64,000 bases of DNA from an uncultured Steroidobacter sp. (GTDB lineage: Bacteria > Pseudomonadota > Gammaproteobacteria > Steroidobacterales > Steroidobacteraceae). A program made the position numbers and the translations under genes. The stretch covers positions 124,001-188,000 of the forward strand of contig CALMII010000004.1 of the NCBI GenBank assembly GCA_937864115.1. The letters run 5' to 3'. Shown piece by piece: positions 9,495 through 17,670 of the stretch. Under the pieces are notes generated by a model that had not been told where the DNA came from, did no database searches, and worked only from the letters and a program-made list of their open reading frames with translations. The number at the start of each line of letters is the position of its first letter. Position 1 is the first letter of the stretch.

Positions 9495-9800
9495 TCAGAT
9501 GACTGCGGTCACCACCGTGTCGATGATTCCCGGCGCGAGCGTCGCGACGAGCCCGCATGCGATCGCGGGAACGGCGGCCATGATCGACTGGCGCATCACA
9601 CCCATGACGAGACCGACGACGAGCAGCGCAGCCGCGATCAAGCGGCCGAGATCGCCCGTCAACCAGTCGGTCACCGTGGTGTAGGCACCGTTGAACTCGG
9701 CGCCGCCCGTACCGGCGAGTGAGATCGCCGGCATGAGGGACACGGCAAAGAGCGCAGCAACGATGAGTCGCAGTCGCGACATGACAGAGGCAGACTTCAT
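9495..9800 (-). CDS. traA: TraA-like pilin precursor
   Basis: 101 aa. A leader with a hydrophobic stretch ends at SLAGTG, where the mature pilin would begin. The mature part of about 70 aa has two hydrophobic helices (LIAAALLVVGLVMGVM and VPAIACGLVATLAPGII) separated by a short loop, as in F-type pilins. It lies between traV and traC, the pilin position in SXT-like clusters. The coding assignment is firm; pilin identity is inferred from length, topology and position. Confidence 0.82.
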   Translation of the reverse strand: MKSASVMSRLRLIVAALFAVSLMPAISLAGTGGAEFNGAYTTVTDWLTGDLGRLIAAALLVVGLVMGVMRQSIMAAVPAIACGLVATLAPGIIDTVVTAVI

Positions 9801-9811
9801 GTGAAACTCCT

Positions 9812-10468
9812 TTAGTTCGACAAAGATGAGTTGGGTCGCTTTACACGCTCACTCGAACCAGCGCTCGCAGCTTTCTGCTCGGTCTGGCCTTTGCCGACGG
9901 GTTCCTTCGAGTCCACCTTTGCGTTCTGGATCGAGAAATACCGTACAGGCTGAACTGATGGGTCCGACTCGCCGACAATCCATCGGCGCGACTCGACCTC
10001 GATAAAACCGTAACCGCCCCCCTTCAACACACCACCGCTGTTCTCCCACGGCGCAATCCACACGCGCATCACTTGCGCAGGTGTGCGGATCGGAATCGGT
10101 TTCTGCACCGCCGGAATCAGTGCGTTCGACACCAGCAGATTCGGTTGCTGAGCGGGCGCGGGTATTGCCGGAGCCGGTGGCGCGGCCGCAGGTACTTGCG
10201 GATGGGAATGACCGGCATGCTTGTCATCGGCCTTCGCCGTCTTCGCGCGAGACTTCTCCGCCTTCGCTGGATCATCCCCAAGCGCTACGGCCGAGGTGGC
10301 TTCGACGCGGCCCGCGGTGTGCGTCGCGTTATAAACCTCGGTCGCGCTCATACAGCGCACACCTGCCGGACGGCCCGGACATGCGAAATCCTTCTCACCC
10401 ACCGTCGAGCACGCACTCAGCAAAAGCAGCGCGCTGATCGACGCAATACGCATGCGCACGTTGTTCAT
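9812..10468 (-). CDS. traV: TraV, outer-membrane lipoprotein of the core complex
   Basis: 218 aa with a lipoprotein signal (ISALLLLSACST, lipobox LSAC) followed by the TraV-typical pair FACPG and GVRCMSATEVYNAT. The middle is Pro/Ala-rich, and the C-terminal part contains RVWIAPWENSGGVLKGGGYG and a beta-rich end. TraV (VirB7-like) joins TraK and TraB in the envelope-spanning core. The gene sits between dsbC and the pilin gene. Confidence 0.92.
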   Translation of the reverse strand: MNNVRMRIASISALLLLSACSTVGEKDFACPGRPAGVRCMSATEVYNATHTAGRVEATSAVALGDDPAKAEKSRAKTAKADDKHAGHSHPQVPAAAPPAPAIPAPAQQPNLLVSNALIPAVQKPIPIRTPAQVMRVWIAPWENSGGVLKGGGYGFIEVESRRWIVGESDPSVQPVRYFSIQNAKVDSKEPVGKGQTEQKAASAGSSERVKRPNSSLSN

Positions 10469-10471
10469 GAA

Positions 10472-11191
10472 TCACTCCAGGTTCTTGTTCACCAGCGCGA
10501 CATAGTCCTTGGGCGTTCCGATCACGGTGGCGCCATTGGGCGCGACGGTGAACGGCAGCACCTCGATGCCCAGCAGTTGGATGGTCACGCGCGTTCGCTG
10601 CATGGCTTCGTTGCCGCAGCCATCGGACGCGCTGCGCGGAGCGGGAAGCTGTCCTCGCTCAACGAAGCGCATTGCGGCTTCTTGATCGCACACGAGCGCG
10701 CGGGTCGTGTCGGTACGGTTCTCTGCCGCTGGAAAGAACACGACGTCCACGCGCTGTTTCGAGGCGAGCTCGCGTACGGCGGGAAGAACCTTGCTGCTCT
10801 CCGGAGACGCCGGATCGAGAAAGACTGTGGTGCGCTTCGCTTGCGATTTGTCCCCGAGAGTGACGCCGCCGAGCTTGTCCGCGGACAACCCCATGCGGCT
10901 CAACGGAATGCGATCACTCGCTTTGAGATCGGACACCGACTTCACTTCGACCTGATTCCACATGTCGAGAATTTTCGGGTTCAGAATTACGTAGTGCCCA
11001 TTGGTGGACACCAGCATGAAGCGACCGTCGTTCGACTCGACGACGTGAAAGCCTTCCGCAGGCAGCTGCTGCATGGACTTGATCCCTTGGAGGTAGTCGC
11101 GCGGAAACGCATCGGCGGCACTTGCCACATCCGGCATCGAGCTGAGAGCAAACGCCACACCCAATACAGAAGCGAAAAGAGTTCTACTCAT
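10472..11191 (-). CDS. DsbC-like periplasmic protein lacking the CXXC active site
   Basis: 239 aa with a signal peptide (SVLGVAFALSSMPDVASA). It has a DsbC-type N-terminal dimerisation region (GRFMLVSTNGHYVILNP) and a thioredoxin-like C-terminal domain ending in VLPFTVAPNGATVIGTPKDY. In DsbC the nucleophile sits in a DxxCPYC-type motif; here the equivalent stretch is FLDPASPESSKV, so both cysteines are replaced (SPES, residues 129-132). It cannot act as a classical disulfide isomerase and may be a chaperone for Cys-rich Tra proteins such as TraN and TraU. DsbC genes occupy this place in SXT and GGI clusters. Its stop overlaps the traB region by one base. Confidence 0.85.
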   Translation of the reverse strand: MSRTLFASVLGVAFALSSMPDVASAADAFPRDYLQGIKSMQQLPAEGFHVVESNDGRFMLVSTNGHYVILNPKILDMWNQVEVKSVSDLKASDRIPLSRMGLSADKLGGVTLGDKSQAKRTTVFLDPASPESSKVLPAVRELASKQRVDVVFFPAAENRTDTTRALVCDQEAAMRFVERGQLPAPRSASDGCGNEAMQRTRVTIQLLGIEVLPFTVAPNGATVIGTPKDYVALVNKNLE

Positions 11192-12450
11192 TACGGCCGC
11201 ACCTTGAGAGTCACACCTTTGATGAGAACGGCTTCGACCTGACGCGCGGCATCCACTTCCACGAACGGAACAATCTCGTCCGCCAGGTCGACGAAGTAGT
11301 CAGAGAGGCGCCGCATCGCTCCGCCAAAACCCGCGTAGCCCGCTGCTTCCAGCGCTTCCGCCGTATCCGGCGCCTGAAACTCCGTCGTGCGACCAGGAGA
11401 TGTGTTCAAGCCCTGCAGAGCCACTGGACGGAAGATCTGCGAGAGTGCTTCAGCGAAGCTTGCGAACGCGGCCTTTGCGACGAGCGAACCATTGCGCGAT
11501 ACCAATCGGCCGCGCACTCCCGCTTTGCCGTCATCACCCATAGCCCATGCGTCGAGCTGCGTTTCGATGACGCCACCGTCGCGTCGAATGCATGACAACG
11601 TCTCCGCTCGCATCAGCGCGCGCTCGGTGGACAGATCTCCCGTCGCCCCGAAGATCACGAAACACTCACGAACATCAGACTTGAATCGGTTCGGCAGAAT
11701 CGCGTCGTGCTGAACGCGCATCAGCGCCGGAATGGGGTCGCGCTTCGATTCCAAACCCGTGGGCGCGTCGACGCCCGTGATGAGCACGCCTGAGAGGATG
11801 CTGCCGGCGGGTATGTAGACATCGCCCTCTCCCTCGATCCCCTTCGGCTCGACGTTTTGGGCTTGCCCTAGGACTTGAACCTTGAGCAACTGAGGCGCGG
11901 CAGCCGGTCCCCTCGCGCCGGCGCGCGGGTTCGAACTGACCGGTGTGGCCTCCCGATCGAACAAACCGCCTCGCGTCGCATCGGTGGGGTCGATCGTCGG
12001 CGCTGGCGTCGGCGCAGCCGAGTTGCCGTCGCGCGAGCGATCGACGTACTCCTTCACCTCGGTGAGGCGTTTGTCTCCTTCCTGCTGGGAAGTCTCGAGT
12101 GCCTTCTGAAGCGCATCGAGTTGGGCCTTCATCGTCTCGAAGTCCTTCTTCGTGACGCGCTCCAGTTGCATCGCCTCGATCTGGGCCGCGGTCTTGGTCG
12201 CGGATTGATGAAGGGTTCGAATCTCGGCCCCCACTTGCTCCATGCCCAGCGTGCGCGTGTCGCTGCCTGTCAAGAGCGCGAGATCGGGTTTGGCCTCCGC
12301 TGTCCCCTTCTTCTTCGGCTCTGGACCCGCCTTGATGAAAATCCACAGCAGCAGAAGCAGGAGCGTCAGGCCCGCAAGCCCCATCACTGTCCTGCGCTTC
12401 TCAGGAGCGAGGGACTTCCACCAGTCTTTGATCGTGTTCGTCTGTTCCAC
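11191..12450 (-). CDS. traB: TraB, VirB10-like inner-membrane core component
   Basis: 419 aa. A short cytoplasmic N-terminus is followed by one transmembrane helix (VMGLAGLTLLLLLLWIFI), a long coiled-coil/periplasmic linker (residues about 80-150) and a Pro-rich stretch. The C-terminal beta-barrel domain contains IPAGSILSGVLITGVDAPTG, the hallmark of TraB/VirB10. TraB spans the periplasm and links the inner-membrane ATPases to TraK/TraV. Its neighbours traK and dsbC fit the family order. Confidence 0.95.
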   Translation of the reverse strand: MEQTNTIKDWWKSLAPEKRRTVMGLAGLTLLLLLLWIFIKAGPEPKKKGTAEAKPDLALLTGSDTRTLGMEQVGAEIRTLHQSATKTAAQIEAMQLERVTKKDFETMKAQLDALQKALETSQQEGDKRLTEVKEYVDRSRDGNSAAPTPAPTIDPTDATRGGLFDREATPVSSNPRAGARGPAAAPQLLKVQVLGQAQNVEPKGIEGEGDVYIPAGSILSGVLITGVDAPTGLESKRDPIPALMRVQHDAILPNRFKSDVRECFVIFGATGDLSTERALMRAETLSCIRRDGGVIETQLDAWAMGDDGKAGVRGRLVSRNGSLVAKAAFASFAEALSQIFRPVALQGLNTSPGRTTEFQAPDTAEALEAAGYAGFGGAMRRLSDYFVDLADEIVPFVEVDAARQVEAVLIKGVTLKVRP

Positions 12451-12461
12451 GGCAGGCGCCC

Positions 12462-13430
12462 TCAGTGCGTGAGCAACGACGGCCGCAGCATCTCGGTCGG
12501 CTGCGCGCGATAAGCGTCATTGGCGACGGCTACAAAGACTTCGGTCGACGCGCCCGGCTCCAGGTACGCTGCCGGCCATGGAGCCACGAGTGCAAGACCT
12601 GGAACGTTGCAGCCCGCGTGTCCGAGTAGCTCAACGGTGGAACTGCTGCGATTCGTCGCGCGCAACACGAACATCGAGAAGTGATGTCCCGTCAGGCGCT
12701 GCCCGGTAAAGAACTCGATCTCTGGAAGTGCGCACGGCAGTTGATCGGCCGTCTGTTCCAGCGAGTAGCCTTCCGGGATCTGTCCCTGCGCGACGGTTTT
12801 CGCGAGATTGAAGAGAGCTTCTTCGTAAGGCGCAGACTCCTCCCAACGCTTCGCCTTTGTCATGGACGCCGGCGCCGACGCGCCTGCCATGCCGTTGGGC
12901 CAGCGAAGAGTGATCGTCTTGGGAGGAATCCGCGCGGGAACTAACGCGAGCGAGATGCTTCGTGCGTCTTCGACGTCGCTGGACCGGATGTGAATTCCAA
13001 CGGGTCGCTCTTCGTCCGTCGTGATGAAGATCGACGAGCCACGCTTCTCGAACGCGACCTGGTTCGCCGTGATCACAATGGGATCCTCGAACGGCGTCAC
13101 GATCTCGTTGAGATACGCCCGGGCGATGCGAATGATTTCTGTCGTACCCGGCTTCACTTTCAACTCAACGTTGGTCTCTACCTCCTCGCCAAGAACGTTC
13201 TCCCGCTCAGAAAGCGATGCGCTGGATTGGCGCGAGGCCGCGACTGCTTCCTTTGCAACCGACGCGGGAACACTCGGCAGCGGCAACGTGCCCACGGCTT
13301 CGACCGGCGGCACATCCGCCTTGGCCTTCGATTGTGCGAGCTCTACGTTTTCCACTCCCGGCGGCGCCGCGAGTGCGCATGCCGGGATTAGAGCGAACAG
13401 GAAAAACCGCAGTGAGGACTTCATTTCCAA
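12462..13430 (-). CDS. traK: TraK, VirB9/secretin-like core component
   Basis: 322 aa with a signal peptide (SSLRFFLFALIPACALA). The N-terminal part reads VKPGTTEIIRIARAYLNEIVTPFEDP, the usual TraK pattern, and the C-terminal part is beta-rich (FTGQRLTGHHFSMFVLRATN). TraK interacts with TraV and TraB to form the outer-membrane-proximal core. It lies between traE and traB with short gaps, in one operon. Confidence 0.93.
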   Translation of the reverse strand: MEMKSSLRFFLFALIPACALAAPPGVENVELAQSKAKADVPPVEAVGTLPLPSVPASVAKEAVAASRQSSASLSERENVLGEEVETNVELKVKPGTTEIIRIARAYLNEIVTPFEDPIVITANQVAFEKRGSSIFITTDEERPVGIHIRSSDVEDARSISLALVPARIPPKTITLRWPNGMAGASAPASMTKAKRWEESAPYEEALFNLAKTVAQGQIPEGYSLEQTADQLPCALPEIEFFTGQRLTGHHFSMFVLRATNRSSSTVELLGHAGCNVPGLALVAPWPAAYLEPGASTEVFVAVANDAYRAQPTEMLRPSLLTH

Positions 13431-13439
13431 CGATCTCCG

Positions 13440-14045
13440 TCAGTGATTGGCGGCGGTGCGCCGATCGCCCGCTGGCGTGTCCGCCGTGACCGGCGAGCCC
13501 TGATATGGTTTAAACGCCGTGATCCACGGTCGACCGAATCGAATGTCCACAATCATTTCGTACGTGCGCGTGACCTTGATGGCCTTTCCAGACACGCCTT
13601 GAGATGCAAACTCGCCAGTGACGAAGATCTTGTTTGTCGCCGGCTCGTGAACCACTTGACGCGGCTGAAAGCTGACAGTCAGTGAATCCCGTTTGATATC
13701 GACGATTTGATCTGACAGCGCCTTCTCGATCGCACGATAGGCAGACGGTGAGAGAAGATTGCCAAGCGAGGTCTTCACGAAGTCTGCGTTACCCGGGGTA
13801 ATATTCCCCGACAACTGCGCCACCATCAGCGCGAAGGCCTCGCGGTAGCCTTCGGACGCAGTCGATGAGCCCACCTTCTCTGTTTTCTCGAGGTGCGCCG
13901 GCACCAGTCGGACAATTTCATCCTTCTGGTACCACCCGAGTACCGCCAAGAGATTGGTCACCGCCAACAGCACGATGACGGTGTTCTTCTTCAGGTTGTC
14001 GGCTTTGAGTTCGCCGAGCCCCTTGCGCAGACCAGTCAGTCGCAT
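13440..14045 (-). CDS. traE: TraE, VirB5/VirB8-like inner-membrane component
   Basis: 201 aa from the ATG at 14045, which gives the usual TraE length; the frame stays open upstream to 14120 but that part overlaps no conserved sequence. One N-terminal transmembrane helix (VIVLLAVTNLLAVLGWYQ) is followed by a periplasmic domain with VSFQPRQVVHEPATNKIFVTGEF, typical of TraE. It is an envelope component needed for pilus assembly. It lies between traL and traK. Confidence 0.93.
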   Translation of the reverse strand: MRLTGLRKGLGELKADNLKKNTVIVLLAVTNLLAVLGWYQKDEIVRLVPAHLEKTEKVGSSTASEGYREAFALMVAQLSGNITPGNADFVKTSLGNLLSPSAYRAIEKALSDQIVDIKRDSLTVSFQPRQVVHEPATNKIFVTGEFASQGVSGKAIKVTRTYEMIVDIRFGRPWITAFKPYQGSPVTADTPAGDRRTAANH

Positions 14046-14061
14046 GCTTGCTCGCTCACCG

Positions 14062-14346
14062 TTAGGGGACAAACTCGCGGATGTATGGATTCGGCATGGT
14101 GTATGCCTTGCCGCCACCAATGAGGCCGTACCAGTAGCCCAGGTGCAGCAGGAAACCGTCCGGGTTCCCTTCCTTCATCCTGCGAAACAGTTTCGTGATG
14201 ACGACGGCGAGCGCCAGGCACACAACCTTCTGGTTGAGCAGCACGCCCAGCACGAAGACAAACATCGCGGGCAGTAGCTCATCAGCAGGCCACATCAGGA
14301 TGTAGAACTGATCATCCAGTGTTTGCGGCATTCGAACGGCTTTCAT
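14062..14346 (-). CDS. traL: TraL, small inner-membrane pilus assembly protein
   Basis: 94 aa from the ATG at 14346, preceded by a GAGGTG ribosome site. The start MKAVRMPQTLDDQFYILMWP and the end RPNPYIREFVP-type tail (here MPNPYIREFVP) are characteristic of TraL, with hydrophobic helices between. It is the first gene of the traL-E-K-B operon. The 217-bp gap upstream holds a motif shared with the traI upstream region (14410-14426) and a hairpin. Confidence 0.92.
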   Translation of the reverse strand: MKAVRMPQTLDDQFYILMWPADELLPAMFVFVLGVLLNQKVVCLALAVVITKLFRRMKEGNPDGFLLHLGYWYGLIGGGKAYTMPNPYIREFVP

Positions 14347-14409
14347 TCGGGCACCTCGCCTATCGTCGAGCGTATTCAACGATGGCGCGGCGGCGTGACT
14401 GGACGTAGG

Positions 14410-14426
14410 AAGCGTGCTTTGAATGC
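14410..14426 (-). promoter_or_regulatory. Candidate activator site upstream of traL
   Basis: The given strand reads AAGCGTGCTTTGAATGC. The same sequence with two changes (AAGCGTGCTTTCAAGGC) occurs upstream of traI at 19432-19448. The sites end 63 and 69 bp before the two start codons, in the same orientation. Matched position before the two tra transcription units suggests a shared promoter or activator site, possibly for the FlhDC-like regulators encoded at 20.2-21.5 kb. Function is inferred. Confidence 0.45.
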
Positions 14427-14458
14427 ACTCCAGCGCACGTGAGCGGACCACGGCCTTG

Positions 14459-14476
14459 AAGGCGTGAAAACGCCTT
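14459..14476. other. Hairpin with GAAA loop in the traL upstream region
   Basis: The 7-bp perfect arms AAGGCGT and ACGCCTT flank a GAAA tetraloop, inside a larger GCCTTGAAGGC palindromic context. It lies between the DUF4400 gene (ending at 14564 on the minus strand) and traL. It could be an attenuator or weak terminator between two minus-strand transcription units, since no long T-run follows. Confidence 0.4.
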
Positions 14477-14563
14477 GGTGCACACCACGGTCGTAGCGCA
14501 CGCGCAAGGTCAACACGCCTTCGTGCGTCCTGCGCTCGGCCGCGCGCTCACATCGTCAGCTTG

Positions 14564-15184
14564 TTACACGTGATGCTGGGCGTTTGCGATGAGCACAGTG
14601 GTCGCAAAGACCACTGCCGCACCCCAGATCGGCACCACACTGGGATGCACGTAGAAGGGCAGAACGAAGTACATGAGCGGGCTCATCGATAACAGCACGA
14701 GAGCCCGTTTCGCGAACACATGCTTGTCCGCACTCGCATAGGCGAAGGTGGAACGCTTGAGCGCACGCTGCGCGAGGCCTTCGATCAGCGCGCACGCCAC
14801 GAAAAATGCGATCAACGGGAGCCAATGCAGGATCAGCTGCGATCGATACAGCGATTGGTAGATCACCCACCAAAAGGCATCGAGACGTTCTTCGAGCCAA
14901 CTAAACCACCACGGCGCGAGGTTCTCCATTCCATGCTTCGGGATCGCGGGATCGGGAAGCAGTTTTTCGTACCCGGCCTTCACTGCTCCGGTACGAACGA
15001 ACCAGCCGTCGTAGGTCTGCTCGGTACTATCGGAGAGAAGGCCTTCGACTCGCTGGCCAAGGTAGACGCTCACCAGCTGGCGCTCACGACTCAACTGGTC
15101 CTGAATCCACTCGGCGTTCACCAATACGACAACAAACACCGCCTGGATCAACCACAACAACACGAGCACCACAATGCGACCCAT
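14564..15184 (-). CDS. DUF4400-family inner-membrane protein of conjugative elements
   Basis: 206 aa from the ATG at 15184, six bases after the upstream gene ends. It has an N-terminal membrane helix (IVVLVLLWLIQAVFVVVLV), a soluble middle with ENLAPWWFSWLEERLDAFWW, and three more hydrophobic segments near the C-terminus. This layout matches the DUF4400 family found next to traD in SXT/GGI and PFGI-like elements. Its function is unknown. It closes the traI-traD transcription unit before the traL promoter region. Confidence 0.75.
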   Translation of the reverse strand: MGRIVVLVLLWLIQAVFVVVLVNAEWIQDQLSRERQLVSVYLGQRVEGLLSDSTEQTYDGWFVRTGAVKAGYEKLLPDPAIPKHGMENLAPWWFSWLEERLDAFWWVIYQSLYRSQLILHWLPLIAFFVACALIEGLAQRALKRSTFAYASADKHVFAKRALVLLSMSPLMYFVLPFYVHPSVVPIWGAAVVFATTVLIANAQHHV

Positions 15185-15189
15185 GGCTC

Positions 15190-15798
15190 TTATCCGTATC
15201 GCGAGACAAGGTGCTCGAGCCGGCCCGCGAGCGGCGCGACTGTGTCCGCCCCACGCAGCAGAAAGCGCAAGAGAACGATAAGGCGAAAATCCGCGGGCGA
15301 GACCTCGACGTATGACGAGTCCGCCGGTCGACGGCGGCGCGTTGCCGTCGGCATACCGCCCGCCGCTTTCCACCATGCAAGCAGAGTCGCTTCAAACGGG
15401 TTCCACGCACCAACCTGCTCAGAGTTGGAGATCCCGATCCGCCACTCCAATACTTCAGGCAGCGGATACAGCAGACCGCGAAGGTAGGCGTAGTACCGCT
15501 CGCGGTCAGATGCACCCTCCTCCGCGCCTTCCCAACCCTCGATGCCGAAATGAATGCAGCGCGTCAGCAGGGGACACTCATCATTCACGGAAGGAATCCA
15601 CGTCGTCAGGTACCGCGCAAGATTGAAGGTCATACCGCGCACCGGCGACCAGGCGCGTGTGATCGACTCCCAGTGCGAGTAGCGATCGAGCGGACGCAAC
15701 ACACGTCGCACGACTTGTTGCGGCTGGTGTGCGTGCCTTGAGCGGGCTGCGTCAAGGATGATGGCCGCGCCGTCGTTCTCGGTCGTTGTGAGGTTCAT
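15190..15798 (-). CDS. Hypothetical protein between traD and the DUF4400 gene
   Basis: 202 aa, overlapping the 3' end of traD by 4 bp (ATGA-type coupling). Trp- and Arg-rich with no signal peptide or clear membrane helix. The segment MTFNLARYLTTWIPSVNDECPLL and a helical C-terminus (FRLIVLLRFLLRGADTVAPL) are the main features. The slot resembles the small genes between traD and traL in SXT-like elements. I do not recognise a family, and a role in coupling-protein function is only suggested by position. Confidence 0.7.
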   Translation of the reverse strand: MNLTTTENDGAAIILDAARSRHAHQPQQVVRRVLRPLDRYSHWESITRAWSPVRGMTFNLARYLTTWIPSVNDECPLLTRCIHFGIEGWEGAEEGASDRERYYAYLRGLLYPLPEVLEWRIGISNSEQVGAWNPFEATLLAWWKAAGGMPTATRRRRPADSSYVEVSPADFRLIVLLRFLLRGADTVAPLAGRLEHLVSRYG

Positions 15799-17666
15799 AC
15801 GGTAGGTAGTACGACGGGAATTCTGCCCTTCCGAATTTTTCCACCGGAGTACGAGGCGAAGTACTCCAGGTCCGGCAAGTGCGCCAACGCTTCCTGCGGT
15901 ACGACCTCCATGAGTTCCTCGCTTCCGCGCGCGCCGTAGGAGCCGACATGATTCAGCACTTCACCGTCCGCCACAGTGCTCGTGCCGTGATGACTCGCGA
16001 CGCTGTTCACGAAGGTCTTGCCAAAACCTTCCATCACGAACTGTGCGGTCATCCCATCCGTCGTGCGGCCGACGATCGTGGAGTTGGCGTTGCCCAGCAC
16101 TTGCCTCGCGCGGTCCTCAGAACCGAGTTTCGCGACGAAGTCCGAGAACGTTTGCGAAAAGAAGATGACGCAGTAGCCCGCACCGCGTCCCTTGTTCAAC
16201 ATCTGGATAAAAGGCTGATTGACCGCTTCGTTTGCTTCGTCGACGAACACGTTCAAGTTCGGCTCGAACTTCTGGCTGTTGAATCTCGCGCCTGCATACG
16301 ACGTGAGGTCCGCCGTAAAGATCGAGGAGATCGCGGATGCCACCACGGCATCTGACAGCGCATCCAAGCCCACGTAGATCACCGCACCCGAATCCGCGAT
16401 CGTCGCGCCATTCAAGATGGGCCGTGTGTCGACTGGATTGTCGCGGTTCGGCGAGAGTAGCTCGGCGAGATCGCCGGCGGTCAGCATCGCGAGCACCGGA
16501 AGCAGCGTTGCAAGCATTTTCTGCGCGTGCGCGTGATCGTGTTCGAACATCTGGATGAGGCCGTCCACCGGACCAATGCGCGCAGGATTCTGGCGCTCGC
16601 GCTTGTAGTACTCGACGAGTGCAACTGTTTCGTTCGGTGTGCTCGGGCTCGGCCGCCGATGCTTCCCAACATTCTTGAGATACGGCTCGATGGCCTGACG
16701 CCAGTCGATGCCATCCTCGGTCAGTTGTTTGACGATGGTGTTGTGGAGCAGTTGATCCACTCCACCTTCGACGTAGCGGCGAATCGTCGCGAGCGTTGGA
16801 CGTTCGCCCATCGTGTATACGCACCCTTCGACAACCAGGTACAAGACACGCCAGCCGAACGCGGACCACGGATCGACACCAGACTCACTTGGGATGAGCG
16901 CGGCGATGCGGCTTGCGACTTCAGTCGTGCGCGTCCAATTCGCGAGCGGATCAATGCAGACGCTGTCTTTCGGAAACGCGGGGTGAAAGTATGCGAAGTC
17001 GTCTTCACGATTTGCGAGACGGCATACCTCGCGGACGAGCTCGAGGAGCTCCTTGTCGCCCTTTGGATCCAGGATGACGACAGTCTCTCGAGGCTGGCGC
17101 AGAATGGCTTGCGTCGCGAGCAGCGCCAGTAATCGCGTCTTGATCGCGCCGGTTTTCGCGGGCACGAACACATGGCCCTTGATGTCCTTGATCGGAATGT
17201 ATTGGTCTTCCTCGCGCGGCTCGAGGCCGTGAAGGATCGGATCGCCGTGCGAGGGACTGCCTAGCTTGAGCACGCGCCGAAGCAAGCTGGAGCACGGTGG
17301 GCGCAAGGCATCGCGGTTGCATTTCTGCAGGTCATATAGGCGCTGCGTGTGATCGCGGCGCCATTCGAACCCATAGCCCATCCAGACGTGGCCGGGGCGC
17401 GCATCCATCTTTTTCTTCACTTCCGCCACGGAGATCACGATCGGCGCGCGGCCATCCAGCCAGAAGCGGTACTTCCACACGCTCATCGCCTGACCGAATC
17501 TCAAGGCGGCAATGCTCGCCGCAAGGATCGCCGCAATGACGAGGGGTGGATCGGGATAGCGAGTTCCGCCGATCAGAATCGCGCACAACACTGCGGCGAA
17601 GCACCACGTCAGGCTCGTGTAAGCCTCATACGCAGGACGCCACAAGTGCAGGCTGGACAGCTGCAC
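15795..17666 (-). CDS. traD: TraD, type IV coupling protein with an atypical P-loop
   Basis: 623 aa. Two N-terminal membrane segments (residues about 15-60) precede the VirD4/TraG-type ATPase. Walker B is clear (LNVFVDEANEAVN, near residue 470), and other T4CP motifs follow (VVILDPKGDKELL; QTFSDFVAKLG). At the Walker A position the sequence is PAKTGAIKTRLL, near residue 172. The catalytic Lys and following Thr remain, but the first and last glycines of GxxGxGKT are Ala and Ile. TraD couples the relaxosome to the secretion channel. It lies four bases after traI. Confidence 0.92.
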   Translation of the reverse strand: MQLSSLHLWRPAYEAYTSLTWCFAAVLCAILIGGTRYPDPPLVIAAILAASIAALRFGQAMSVWKYRFWLDGRAPIVISVAEVKKKMDARPGHVWMGYGFEWRRDHTQRLYDLQKCNRDALRPPCSSLLRRVLKLGSPSHGDPILHGLEPREEDQYIPIKDIKGHVFVPAKTGAIKTRLLALLATQAILRQPRETVVILDPKGDKELLELVREVCRLANREDDFAYFHPAFPKDSVCIDPLANWTRTTEVASRIAALIPSESGVDPWSAFGWRVLYLVVEGCVYTMGERPTLATIRRYVEGGVDQLLHNTIVKQLTEDGIDWRQAIEPYLKNVGKHRRPSPSTPNETVALVEYYKRERQNPARIGPVDGLIQMFEHDHAHAQKMLATLLPVLAMLTAGDLAELLSPNRDNPVDTRPILNGATIADSGAVIYVGLDALSDAVVASAISSIFTADLTSYAGARFNSQKFEPNLNVFVDEANEAVNQPFIQMLNKGRGAGYCVIFFSQTFSDFVAKLGSEDRARQVLGNANSTIVGRTTDGMTAQFVMEGFGKTFVNSVASHHGTSTVADGEVLNHVGSYGARGSEELMEVVPQEALAHLPDLEYFASYSGGKIRKGRIPVVLPTV

Positions 17667-17670
17667 GGCG

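Noticed and set aside
10073..11242. 389-aa plus-strand open frame opposite traV and dsbC
   Set aside because: Antisense of two recognised tra genes, no recognisable domain, extreme Arg/His content.
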